Under the pieces are notes generated by a model. That model had not been told where the DNA came from, did no database searches, and saw only the letters and a program-made list of their open reading frames with translations. From CAZZKG01 sp964654825 (GTDB lineage Bacteria; Gemmatimonadota; CAZMKB01), in contig CAZZKG010000021.1 in the NCBI GenBank assembly GCA_964654825.1, positions 1-52,828 of the forward strand: a stretch of 52,828 nt of DNA, given 5' to 3'. Below, one piece after another: positions 8,977 through 18,304 of this stretch. The translations under genes were made by a program, and so were the position numbers. Position 1 is the stretch's first letter; each line of letters begins with the position of its first letter.

Positions 8977-10761
8977 ATGAGCGAACGCACCATACGGACA
9001 GCGGTTTCCTGCGCAGTGTGGCTCTTTATTGCCGTTTCAACAGCGGCAGCACAGAACATAGACGCGAAGGAATACCGGCTCGACAACGGGATGCAGGTTC
9101 TGATGGTGGAAAAACACGAGGTCCCGACGGTCATGAGTTCGATTTTCGCCAAAGTCGGATCTGCCAATGAGACTACGGGGATCACCGGTATTTCCCACCT
9201 CTTCGAACACATGATGTTCAAGGGAACCGAAAAAATCGGAACGAAAGATATCAAACGTGACCGTGAGATCATGGCGAAGCTCGACGCGCTCAAGGAGGAG
9301 ATCCGGAAGGAAGAGAGTATCATGCGGGAGAAGTATCTCCGGGGGGAGATCGAGGACATGAGCGACCCGGACAGTAAGAGTGCACGGTACCGGCAGCTCG
9401 ATGCCGAATTCGACAAATTGATCCTCGAACAGCGCGACCTGATCATCAAGGACCAGCTCGATGAGCTCTATTCGAAGAACGGCGGTTTTTTTCTGAACGC
9501 ATTCACTTCCGAAGACATGACCGGATATTTCGTGCGGCTTCCAAGCAACAAAATGGAGTTGTACATGTGGCTCGAGTCCGATCGCTTCAGGAATCCCGTC
9601 TTCCGTGAATTCTACTCCGAGCGTGATGTCGTACGAGAAGAGAGGCGCCTGGGAGTCGATTCCACACCCACCGGGTTGATCGAAGAGGAGTTCCAGTCCA
9701 TGTTCTGGAAGTCATCATCCTACCGGTGGAGCGTGGTCGGCTGGCCTTCCGACCTTGAGTACATCACCCGGGAACAGGCCAACGCATACTTCGACACCTA
9801 TTACGCGCCCAACAATCTCTGCATGATCCTGATCGGAGACCTCGAGCCGGACAAAATGATTAAGCTGGTAAAAAAGTACTTCGACCCCTTGCCGCGCGGC
9901 AAGATAGAGCCCCCTGACGTCGTGACTCTCGAAGAAAAACAGTACGCCGAAAAACGTATGGTCGCCGAGGCGGAAGCGAATCCCCAGGTACAGATCTTGT
10001 ACCACACCGTTGCATTCAAGCACCCCGACAGCTATCCCCTGACAGTTCTGGCCGGCGTCATGAGCGGCAAGACAGGCAGGTTGTACAAGAAGCTGGTCGA
10101 GGAAGAAGGTATCGCCATCGGTGCCTCCACCCACGGGGGCATGTTCGGAGGTGAGGGTCTTCACGTCGGAGCCGAACAGGATACCAGAAAATATGCCGGT
10201 GCTTTCAAGATCAATGCCGAGGGAAAAACCGGGATCCTGCCGGCTCAGCTTGAAAAGGCTATGGATGAGGTTATCGACGATCTCAGGACAACCCCGGTGA
10301 GTGAAGATGAATTGCAGAAGGTAAAGAATCAGCTTCGGGTCGACCAGATCCGCTTCATGGATCTCATGTCGGGGATCGGGACGCTGTTCTATCTCGGCCA
10401 GAACGCGGCCCTCGGGGACTGGACCGAGGCAAACAACCACCCTGACAAATGCGATCTGGTCACGCCTGAGGACGTCCAGCGGGTCGTCAACAAGTACTTC
10501 CGGAACGACCAGCAGAACGTACTGCTGATCAGCGAGAAGACGTCCGGGGAAGATGAGGGTACAGCCGAAGATCCGCAGTTCGCCCGGGCCGTCCAGATGA
10601 TCACTTCGATCGACGACCCGGCCAGGCTGGAACAGATGATGGGAATGTTTCAGATGCAGATGGATAAGGTCAAAGACCCGGAAGAAAAAGCCCAGATGGA
10701 GAAACTACTCGAGATAGCCGGAGAGCATCTGTCCGAGCTCAAGGCCGCCGAGGGTAACTGA
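8977..10761 (+). CDS. Exported M16 family zinc peptidase (catalytic subunit)
   Basis: A 594-residue protein with a signal peptide (cleavage near residue 25). The inverted zinc motif is complete: H74-L-F-E77-H78, with distal E215 and E222 seven residues apart in YSERDVVREE, as in pitrilysin-type enzymes. NAFTSEDMTGY (174-184) is the conserved substrate-strand region. About 70 charged residues (95-165) inserted between HxxEH and that region are likely a helical hairpin. The second domain is also present. The start at 8977 is chosen because GGAGGAG lies six bases upstream; ATG at 8962 is part of that site. It should act in the periplasm with the non-catalytic partner 21 bases downstream. Confidence 0.88.
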   Translation: MSERTIRTAVSCAVWLFIAVSTAAAQNIDAKEYRLDNGMQVLMVEKHEVPTVMSSIFAKVGSANETTGITGISHLFEHMMFKGTEKIGTKDIKRDREIMAKLDALKEEIRKEESIMREKYLRGEIEDMSDPDSKSARYRQLDAEFDKLILEQRDLIIKDQLDELYSKNGGFFLNAFTSEDMTGYFVRLPSNKMELYMWLESDRFRNPVFREFYSERDVVREERRLGVDSTPTGLIEEEFQSMFWKSSSYRWSVVGWPSDLEYITREQANAYFDTYYAPNNLCMILIGDLEPDKMIKLVKKYFDPLPRGKIEPPDVVTLEEKQYAEKRMVAEAEANPQVQILYHTVAFKHPDSYPLTVLAGVMSGKTGRLYKKLVEEEGIAIGASTHGGMFGGEGLHVGAEQDTRKYAGAFKINAEGKTGILPAQLEKAMDEVIDDLRTTPVSEDELQKVKNQLRVDQIRFMDLMSGIGTLFYLGQNAALGDWTEANNHPDKCDLVTPEDVQRVVNKYFRNDQQNVLLISEKTSGEDEGTAEDPQFARAVQMITSIDDPARLEQMMGMFQMQMDKVKDPEEKAQMEKLLEIAGEHLSELKAAEGN

Positions 10762-10782
10762 TATGAATAAGGAGTCGATACG

Positions 10783-12291
10783 ATGAAGATACTGTCTCTG
10801 AGGTTCTTGTACCGGAATGTTCTCCCGGTGACGCTTCTCGTTATGGTGAGTCTGTCACTCCCTCTCGCACCCACTTTCGCGGGCCGCATCGTTGATAATC
10901 CGGACAAACTGAAATATGAAGAACTCCATTACACTCCTCCGAACCCGGCGGACTACCGTCATAGACTCGACTGTGGAGCTACGGCCTACATCGCGGAGAA
11001 TCACGAGATACCAACGTTCGAAATGACCATACTCGTACGTACCGGCTCGATGTACGAACCGGTCGAAAAAGCGGGCCTGGCCGACATGACCGGTTACCTG
11101 ATGCGTAACGGTGGGCTCGAGGGAATGTCCGGGCGGGAACTCGATGAAAAACTCGCCTTTCTCGCCGGCGAAATTTCGGTTACCATGAGACCGGACCGGG
11201 GGAGCGTGCGGCTTTTCTGCCTGTCGAAGGATATCGACGAAGGCCTCGAGCTCCTCATGGGTGTTCTGCGTAATCCGAGGTTCGATCTGGAAGCGCTGGA
11301 CCGATACCGCGCCGATGTCCTCTCCGAACTGCAGCAGCGTAACAACGAGACATCCTCGATAGAGGATCGTGAGTGGCAATTCCTCATGTACGGCGATCAC
11401 CCCAGCTCGATTCCCTACCGTCGGACCTCTTCGTCGATCGAATCGATAACCAGGGAGGACCTCCTCGCTTTCCACAGGAAGTACTTCTTCCCTCGAAATT
11501 TCACGTTTGCGGTAGCCGGTGACTTCAAAACCGATGAGATCCTGATGAAATTGAACAGCTTCCTCGAGGGTTGGTGGGGTCACAGCCTGAGCCTTCCCGA
11601 TATCCCGGATCAGGTTCCCGATCCCAAACCGGGCGTTTACATGATCAAAAAGGAGGATGTCAACCAGTCGCGGATCCGCATCGGGCATATCGGTGTGAAG
11701 CGTGACATCCCCGACGAGTATGCTCTGGTGATTATGAACGATATACTCGGAGGTGGAGGTTTCACCTCCCGAATCGTACGACGAGTCCGCTCGGACGAAG
11801 GACTGGCGTACAGCACTGGAAGTGTTTTTTCAAAGCCGGTACTCTATCCTGGCACCTTCAGAGCTTTTTTCCAGACAAAGCATGCGACTGCAGCTTACGG
11901 GACGAAACTCATCCTGGAGGAGATAGAACGCATCCGCACTGAGAAATGTGATGAGGAGATCGTGGAGAATGCCAAAGCCAGCCTGATCAGCAACCTCGTC
12001 AATCCGTTCAACAGCAGGAAGGCGATCGTCAACACATTCGCCTCGGATGACTACACCTGGCGGCCCGACGATTACTGGTCGAATTACGAGGAGAACATCA
12101 ATGCCGTCACACCGGACGACGTTCTGGCCGCCGCCCGAAATTTCCTGCACCCTGACAAACTCGTATTCCTCGTCGTGGGGGATCCCGAGGCGGTGCAGGA
12201 AGGTTGGGAAAAGGACCCGGCACGCTTCTCCGATTTCGGCGAGATAACCATTCTTCCGCTACGGGACGCATTGACACTCGAAGTGAAATAG
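10783..12291 (+). CDS. M16 family non-catalytic partner subunit
   Basis: A 502-residue exported protein (signal peptide about 1-33). It has the M16 fold, but the position of HxxEH reads AGLADMTGYL, so the zinc ligands are missing. The C-terminal half keeps the Arg/Tyr substrate-clamp region (GFTSRIVRRVRSDEGLAYST). In M16B peptidases an active and an inactive subunit usually form a heterodimer; this gene and the one before fit that pattern. The gap to the lyase gene is 19 bases, so all three are probably one transcript. Confidence 0.85.
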   Translation: MKILSLRFLYRNVLPVTLLVMVSLSLPLAPTFAGRIVDNPDKLKYEELHYTPPNPADYRHRLDCGATAYIAENHEIPTFEMTILVRTGSMYEPVEKAGLADMTGYLMRNGGLEGMSGRELDEKLAFLAGEISVTMRPDRGSVRLFCLSKDIDEGLELLMGVLRNPRFDLEALDRYRADVLSELQQRNNETSSIEDREWQFLMYGDHPSSIPYRRTSSSIESITREDLLAFHRKYFFPRNFTFAVAGDFKTDEILMKLNSFLEGWWGHSLSLPDIPDQVPDPKPGVYMIKKEDVNQSRIRIGHIGVKRDIPDEYALVIMNDILGGGGFTSRIVRRVRSDEGLAYSTGSVFSKPVLYPGTFRAFFQTKHATAAYGTKLILEEIERIRTEKCDEEIVENAKASLISNLVNPFNSRKAIVNTFASDDYTWRPDDYWSNYEENINAVTPDDVLAAARNFLHPDKLVFLVVGDPEAVQEGWEKDPARFSDFGEITILPLRDALTLEVK

Positions 12292-12310
12292 ACGCAAGAG
12301 GAAACCAGCG

Positions 12311-13667
12311 ATGCCCATCAGTCTGAACGGATCTTCCCTGACCATAGAAAGCCTGGAACGAATCGCCCGGCATGGTGAGAAAGTCAAACTCGACCGAGAC
12401 GCTCTCGACCGCATCAGAAACTGCAGAGCGATGCTCGAAGAAAAAATCGAAGCCCGTGAAATCATGTACGGTGTCAACACGGGTATCGGCGAGATGTCAG
12501 AGGTGGTACTCACTGATGAGCAGGTGAAGCAGTTTCAGAAGTATCTTATCTACAACCACGCCGCAGGCATCGGCGATCCTGCCCCGGTCGAGTATGTGCG
12601 GGGAGCCATGGCCGGACGCGCCAACGTGCACGCACATGGGAAATCAGGCTGTCGTCCGGAGATCACCCTTACTCTCGTCGAAATGCTCAACAGGGGCGTG
12701 ACGCCGGTCGTCTGTCAGAAAGGATCGGTGGGGGCGTGCGGTGACCTCGCTCCCATGTCGCAGATAGCTCTCCTTTTGATGGGAGAAGGCGAAGCGTTCT
12801 ATCAGGGAGAACGGCTGCCCGGAAAGAAGGCGATGGAGAAAGCAGGNNNNNNNNNNNNNNNNNNNNNNNNNNNNNNNNNNNNNNNNNNNNNNNNNNNNNN
12901 NNNNNNNNNNNNNNNNNNNNNNNNNNNNNNNNNNNNNNNNNNNNNNCAAGATCAAGACGAAAGTCCAGGACGCGTATTCGATGCGCTCGAGCCCCCAGGT
13001 CATCGGGGCGGCCCACGATGCCGTTGCTTTCGCCCGGAAACAGGTCGAGACCGAACTCAACGGAGTGGGAGACAACCCCATCTTCCTTCCGGAGGCGAAG
13101 CTGACACTGACAGGAGCCAATTTCCAGGGCACACCGGTTTCACTGCCCATGGACATGGTCGGTACAGCGGTCACGATGGTGTGCGTCATTTCCGAACGGC
13201 GACTCAACAGGCTCACCAACCCTGCCCTCAGTCAGGGACTGCCGGCCTTTCTGACGAAGGGCGCCGGCATGTTTTCGGGATTCATGCTCAGTCAGTACAC
13301 CGCCGACACGCTGATTACCGAACAGCGGATCCTCTCGGCACCTGCTTCGATCCTGTCCATACCTGCCGCGGCTGACCAGGAGGATTTCGTCTCGATGGGG
13401 ATGAACACGGCAATCAAGAACACCCAGATCATCGACAACGCTTTCGGCGTACTTGGTATCGAGTTCATGGCAGCCGCGCAGGCGCTCGAGTTCAGGGATT
13501 TCACACCCGGCAGAGGCGTACAGACTGCGCACGGGGTGATCCGCCGTCATGTCGAATTCCTGGACGAGGACCGGCCTCTATTTCCCGATCACGACAGGAT
13601 GAAAGCCCTGATCAAGTCGCGCGAGATCCTCGAGGAGGTCGAGAGAGCAGTCGGACCGCTGGGATAG
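12311..13667 (+). CDS. Aromatic amino acid ammonia-lyase (HAL/PAL/TAL family) with Ala-Cys-Gly triad, interrupted by gap
   Basis: The family makes its MIO electrophile from Ala-Ser-Gly and removes ammonia from His, Phe or Tyr. The visible 178 N-terminal residues include Y53 (catalytic Tyr position), the selectivity pair N82-H83 (Ser-His in bacterial HAL) and A142-C143-G144 in GSVGACGDLAP. Numbering coincides with Pseudomonas HAL. C143 is encoded by TGC at 12737-12739. After the gap, VQDAYSMRSSPQVIGA and GVGDNPIF are present, as is EDFVSMG where HAL has EDHVSMG. The visible parts total about 418 residues against about 505 normally, so roughly 90 residues lie in the gap and the frame across it is not reliable. 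No other hut genes are nearby. AGAGGAAA precedes the ATG. Substrate is uncertain; histidine is not assured. Confidence 0.88.
12847..12946. other. Assembly gap (100 N) inside the lyase gene
   Basis: A placeholder run of 100 N. Comparison with normal family length suggests that about 270-300 bases are really missing. Confidence 0.95.
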
Positions 13668-14082
13668 AGGACAATCAACCGCCCCAGAAAAACCGTAACC
13701 ACTACTACTCGATTTGAACTCCCCGCCGTAACCGAAACAAGAGCACCTGAGGAGAATTTTCTGCAGCTTTCACCTCATCGGCCCGGTCGTTTTCCCCGGA
13801 ATGCGGCATACATCCTGCTCTATTTGATAAAGTTCTGATTTCTGCCCCGGGGAGGGTCCCGTTGGGAAGGTCGGTCGGATCTTTCCTGCCATTTTAGGCG
13901 GGAATCGCACTTTCTCACATGATGGTAATACTGTATATTAATGCTCAATAAAAGAGAGCTTTCGAGGACGGTAGGGGAGTTCTCCAGAATCGCTTCAAAC
14001 CAGACGATCGTTGGAGGAATTTTCCCGGACGGTCCCACTAGACCACCAGAAGAGCGACCATCAGACCGGTGAGGGAGCCCGG
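13668..14082 (+). other. Intergenic stretch
   Basis: 415 bases with no gene, tRNA or clear terminator that I can support. A possible -10 box (TATATT near 13935) has no good -35 partner. Confidence 0.5.
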
Positions 14083-16593
14083 ATGCCAAAGGATTACTCT
14101 GCCCAGACCATCAGAGATCTAGAACAGAAATTCACACAAACGGCCGTTCACCGGCCGATGCGCCGGGAACGGTATGAATCAGGAACCGAGCTGGTGTACG
14201 ATGTGACCGGTGTGGGGAAAGCTGTGTCCGCTGGTGTGCGGCTCGTCATAGAGAAATTCGTCGGGGGAGGATTTGCCGGACAGGTGTACCGGGTGAAGAT
14301 CCTGGAAACCGATTCCCCGTCAGGCCCGATCGAAGGACTCGAACCCGGGAACGTCTGCGCGATGAAGATCCTCATCCCTCCATCAGGTTTTTCTCGGGTT
14401 TTCCGCAGCGCTCTGTATGCGATCGGGTTCCAGGGCCCGTTCCAGCTCCAGGTAAATCCGGCGGCAGCCCGTGCAGGCGCTCTCTGGCAGAAGTTCTTCC
14501 GCCGCGGAGCCGGTATCAGATTCGGAACTGAGCGATCGGTCGTCGACATTTATGCGACATTCGTGGACGGCAGCCTGGGGAGCTGCGGTGAATTGAGCGA
14601 GTGGGTTGAAGGTCGCACCTGGCGGCTGGAAGTTGATGAACGTATGGACCTCCTGAAACAGTGGATAAAGGGGAAGAATGTCGATCCCGGTGATATCGGT
14701 TCACCGGAATACAGGGCGAAACGAGAGTTCATGCACGGGTTTGTCGATCTGCTTCACGACATGGGAGGTCATGAATTTGCCAGACAGTACGAGTGGTCGA
14801 CCTGCAAGAGCCAGCCAAACTGTTTGAAACGCTCGGATGCGGAATCATCACCATCCGATGGACTTACTGCCGTCGATTTTCGAGCCGGCCTCGCGCTCCT
14901 GCCCTTTCTCCCGATGAGCCCCGGGGATTTCATCCTGATCGGACGGGGACTGAAGCACGGCAGCCCGGTACAATTCGACCGCGGAGACACTGAAAAGCTG
15001 GAGCAGTTCATCGGTGAACAGGACGCCGACCTCTCGGACATGCAGCCGATGCTGGAAGAACTGAAAGCGGTTGAGTCGATATACCGTGATTCCGTCCCCG
15101 ATATCACTCACCATTTTCCAAGACTGTTCGGAAGCAGAAAACTCTGGTCGACGATACTCGATAGCTCTATTACCGGCTGGAGAGTTCGTAACAAAATCGA
15201 TGAGCAGAGCGAGGAGAAACTGCGGAGCAGCCGGGTATATGCACTGCTGTTCTATATACTCGGCATCGTCCCCTTCCTGGGCACACTCTCGAGAAAACTC
15301 CTGTGCAGACCCGACTGGCGAAGGCATTACCGCGGAATGCTGACGAGCGTGAGCTACCTGAGGCGCGCAGTCAGAGCACGGGCCGTGGAGAAGGTGATCA
15401 GCTGGCATCGATCCGGTCGGCTCGATGAAAACCGAGCCGTGAATGCCGCAGAGGAAGTCTGGCCAGTTCTCTATCACCTCCCGCTCTCGGTGCTGCCTGC
15501 GGGGCTGCACCGTTTCATCACAGACCGGCGGTACGCGAGAGAGAAGCTGGTCTATATATTCATTCGACCGGTGCGGTTGTATTTCAACGCTCAACTCCGG
15601 GAGGAATGGCTCAGAGAGATGGTATCTGAAGGAGAGAAAAAACACCTCCTCATTGAGGAAGACGCTGAGGTCATCCTTGCCCGGATAAAGGAACCTTTCA
15701 TCCAGAAATACCTCAAAAGCCTCGCGGTACACGTCTGCACACTGCCTGTGACACAGGTCGTATCCGTCACAGTGGCGATTATCTATATACTCCTGCACCC
15801 CGAGATGTCTCGGGCGCAGGCATGGGGTACGGGGCTTGGGATCATCGCGCTGTTTCAGGTGATACCGATTTCACCGGGTTCCCTGGTACGGGGATTCTAC
15901 GTGCTCTATCTCGTTATCAGAGAAAGAAATTTCAGGGACTACAACATCGCCGTGTTCCTCAGTTTCTTCAAATACATCGGGTACCTGGCATTCCCCATCC
16001 AGATGGGATACCGATACCCCAAGCTGGCTCAGTTCATGGCAGCTCACTGGGCCACAGACGCCGTTCACATCGTCCCCGTTTTCGGCGAACGTGGCGCACT
16101 CCTGGAGCACTCGGTGTACGGATGGTTCTACAACTGGCCACTGACGATTCGACGTCGCATGAGAAAACGCCGCGAAGCCCGAAAACTAAGGAATCCCCGG
16201 TACTGGCATATCGCACCGTGTGTCGCTCTCGGGCTGCTGTTTTTCTGGTTTGCAGATTTATACTATCTCCAAAATTCAGGTGGACTGCCGGGAGTGAAGG
16301 ATATCTGGTGGCTCGGGATTCTCATCCCGTTTTTGTGTGGATCAGTGGTGACACTCGGCGCTGGGGGCGCGACACTTTCGAACCGGATCATCGGAGCAGC
16401 TGTATGTGGTGTACTAATCGGTTTCTTCTCCGTAGTTACACCGTCGGTAGCCGGTTACGCTGACTCGATCGGTTTCAGGGAGCTGGCTGTGGGTGGTATC
16501 TGGCGGATTTTTACCTTCACGATTTTCTCCACGCTGGGTGTGATCATGACCGAGTTGAAACTGCCCGATCCGGGGGTAAAAAATAGAACGTAA
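14083..16593 (+). CDS. Large polytopic membrane protein with kinase-like N-terminal domain
   Basis: An 836-residue protein. The ATG at 14083 follows GAGGGAG; the open frame extends further up but without such a site. The N-terminal part resembles a protein-kinase-like nucleotide-binding lobe: glycine-rich loop GGGFAGQVYRV (61-71) and the lysine strand VCAMKIL with K95. Further on, QPNCL with N246 and AVDFRAG with D265 could stand for the catalytic-loop Asn and the DFG Asp, as in atypical ABC1/UbiB-like kinases, but the usual catalytic Asp before N246 is not obvious (E237 is nearest). The C-terminal 450 residues hold about eight membrane spans, near 382-402, 546-572, 579-611, 620-641, 709-729, 741-765, 769-792 and 805-826. 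I know no family with this arrangement. Confidence 0.65.
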   Translation: MPKDYSAQTIRDLEQKFTQTAVHRPMRRERYESGTELVYDVTGVGKAVSAGVRLVIEKFVGGGFAGQVYRVKILETDSPSGPIEGLEPGNVCAMKILIPPSGFSRVFRSALYAIGFQGPFQLQVNPAAARAGALWQKFFRRGAGIRFGTERSVVDIYATFVDGSLGSCGELSEWVEGRTWRLEVDERMDLLKQWIKGKNVDPGDIGSPEYRAKREFMHGFVDLLHDMGGHEFARQYEWSTCKSQPNCLKRSDAESSPSDGLTAVDFRAGLALLPFLPMSPGDFILIGRGLKHGSPVQFDRGDTEKLEQFIGEQDADLSDMQPMLEELKAVESIYRDSVPDITHHFPRLFGSRKLWSTILDSSITGWRVRNKIDEQSEEKLRSSRVYALLFYILGIVPFLGTLSRKLLCRPDWRRHYRGMLTSVSYLRRAVRARAVEKVISWHRSGRLDENRAVNAAEEVWPVLYHLPLSVLPAGLHRFITDRRYAREKLVYIFIRPVRLYFNAQLREEWLREMVSEGEKKHLLIEEDAEVILARIKEPFIQKYLKSLAVHVCTLPVTQVVSVTVAIIYILLHPEMSRAQAWGTGLGIIALFQVIPISPGSLVRGFYVLYLVIRERNFRDYNIAVFLSFFKYIGYLAFPIQMGYRYPKLAQFMAAHWATDAVHIVPVFGERGALLEHSVYGWFYNWPLTIRRRMRKRREARKLRNPRYWHIAPCVALGLLFFWFADLYYLQNSGGLPGVKDIWWLGILIPFLCGSVVTLGAGGATLSNRIIGAAVCGVLIGFFSVVTPSVAGYADSIGFRELAVGGIWRIFTFTIFSTLGVIMTELKLPDPGVKNRT

Positions 16594-16640
16594 AAAATAT
16601 TATTATTCCGGCGTCCGGCATCCCGTCGATCACACGGCAG

Positions 16641-17720
16641 TCACTCGAACCGTTCAAGAAAGGCCCGAAGGTTCTCTCCCATGATTTTTCTGATATCTCC
16701 CTCTTCGAAACCCCGTTCGCGGAATCCATCTATCAGAACAGGGTAACAGGTGACATCTCTCAGGTCGGTCGGTGTCGAGGGAATGCCGTCGAAGTCACTT
16801 CCCAGCCCGACACAATCAATTCCACCGATCTTAATGACGTGTTCGATATGATCGATAACCACCGACAGATCGACCGGATCATTTCCTTCGACTGCACTAT
16901 GGTACAATTCCCACGACAGACGGCTGACGGTTTCGGGATCGTCTTCTTTTCCTTTTATCTTCTCCTGATGGTCGGCTTCGAGTTTTTTGAAATTGTCAAG
17001 AATCTGGGTGTAGACGGTTCTTTTCAGAAATGCCGGGAAAAAATTGACGCCTATGAATCCGTTTCGTGCCCCAATTTCACTGATAAGCTCATCTGGCAGA
17101 TTGCGGGGAACATTGCAGAGATCCCTGGCATTGGAGTGAGAAGCCATGACAGGTTTCGATGTGGCGGCCAGGACATCCTGTACGGTTTCATCAGAAGCGT
17201 GGGACACATCGATGATCATGTCCAGATCATCCATCCTCTCCACGACCTCTCTGCCCAACCGGTTGAGGCCGTGCCATAGGGGGTCATCACCGGAAGAGTC
17301 GGCCCAGTCGGTGTTTTTCGTATGTGTCAGGGTCATGCCGCGAAACCCGAGCGAACGGAAGACCTCGAGGATGCGAAGAGAGTTTTCGATGATGTGCCCA
17401 CCCTCGAGAAACAGCCAGCATGCCAGTTTTCCTGCTACGATGCATTGCTTCATTTCCCCGGTCGTCGTCACCTTCTCACCATACCCCGGAATGAAAATCT
17501 TCTCCTCGAGGACATGGAAAAGAGACAGTGCCCTCTTGATCGCACGGTGAGGAGCGAAGAGCGGATCGACCCAGACAGCGAAGATCTGGGCCTTCAAGCC
17601 GCCCCGTTTCACTTTCTCGAGGTCCATATGTGCAGTATTCTCAGGGAAACCGACCTGTGTATCGAGGATCACATTTGCCGTGTCACAATGGGCATCGAAG
17701 ATCAACATATCACTGAGCAT
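16641..17720 (-). CDS. Membrane dipeptidase, M19 (renal dipeptidase) family
   Basis: A 359-residue TIM-barrel metallopeptidase. Binuclear zinc ligands are visible: H11 and D13 in FDAHCDT, the bridging Glu in FLEGGH, and the two histidines in DVSHAS and ASHSNAR. LGSDFDG near the C-terminus is also characteristic. No signal peptide is present, so it is probably cytoplasmic and cleaves dipeptides, possibly those with D-amino acids. A second ATG four codons in (before LIFDAHCD) is a possible start. It is convergent with the kinase-like membrane protein gene (47 bases between ends) and has its own promoter at 17883-17911. Confidence 0.9.
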   Translation of the reverse strand: MLSDMLIFDAHCDTANVILDTQVGFPENTAHMDLEKVKRGGLKAQIFAVWVDPLFAPHRAIKRALSLFHVLEEKIFIPGYGEKVTTTGEMKQCIVAGKLACWLFLEGGHIIENSLRILEVFRSLGFRGMTLTHTKNTDWADSSGDDPLWHGLNRLGREVVERMDDLDMIIDVSHASDETVQDVLAATSKPVMASHSNARDLCNVPRNLPDELISEIGARNGFIGVNFFPAFLKRTVYTQILDNFKKLEADHQEKIKGKEDDPETVSRLSWELYHSAVEGNDPVDLSVVIDHIEHVIKIGGIDCVGLGSDFDGIPSTPTDLRDVTCYPVLIDGFRERGFEEGDIRKIMGENLRAFLERFE

Positions 17721-17882
17721 AGTGGTTCAGATTCCCGGATAGGGGGGAGCATGAAAAAACCCGTTACTGACACGATCACAGGGAGTATTATCGCAGGTTG
17801 AATCATCATTCGCTTCCCCGGATCGGATTCAACTGCTATTGTTCCCGGTTTGAGAAGTGGGTTCTCAACCAGCGACGAACTC

Positions 17883-17911
17883 ATTATAAGACTGTTCCTG
17901 AAAAAAGTCAA
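17883..17911 (-). promoter_or_regulatory. Sigma-70 promoter for the M19 dipeptidase
   Basis: Read on the minus strand: TTGACT, 17-base spacer, TATAAT. The leader is about 155 bases. The wider interval 17721-18304 contains only this and the divergent cytochrome promoter; a 61-codon minus frame at 18035-18220 is not supported by any motif. Confidence 0.65.
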
Positions 17912-18230
17912 TCAAAGGAACAGCTTTTTCCTTCACACACCTGGATGTGACTACATTGACACTGTTTTCAGATCGTAATAAAATAACAATCTATCAGAAG
18001 AAAATATTTTGGTGGTGTCAGGCATCCTGTGGATTCACGATAGGGTATTATCTGTAAACACGAAAATTGGTAGTAGGCCCACAGGGTTGTAATCCACATC
18101 GTCTTCTCGTTTTTCCTGGGATGGAAGGAGTACATACCGTTTATCAAGATTCCGGCGCTGTGGGAGCTGTGAGGCCAGAGTATCGATATTCAGGAGAAAA
18201 TCAGCATCGTATGACCTCATTATGTAATCC

Positions 18231-18259
18231 TTGACATCGGACTATTTTCAGTTTATAAA
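18231..18259 (+). promoter_or_regulatory. Sigma-70 promoter of the respiratory operon
   Basis: TTGACA, 17-base spacer, TATAAA. Transcription would start near 18266, which is after the first in-frame ATG (18263). The downstream ATG at 18305 is therefore the better start for the first cytochrome. Confidence 0.7.
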
Positions 18260-18304
18260 GTTATGGATACAAACACTCATCATTCGAACAGACTGACAAC
18301 TTAT

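Noticed and set aside
10855..11688. 277-codon minus-strand frame opposite the second M16 gene
   Set aside because: Antisense shadow; the plus strand has clear M16 homology.
12311..13667. Calling the lyase a histidine-utilisation gene (hutH)
   Set aside because: No hutU, hutI or hutG nearby, ACG triad, Asn at the selectivity position and Phe in place of the His of EDHVSMG.
14848..15798. Long minus-strand open frame (316 codons) opposite the kinase-like membrane protein
   Set aside because: Shadow of the plus-strand gene; no ribosome binding site, no motif, and composition follows the complementary codons.
18035..18220. 61-codon minus-strand frame with AAGGA upstream
   Set aside because: No family match, lies between two divergent promoters; cannot be told from chance.
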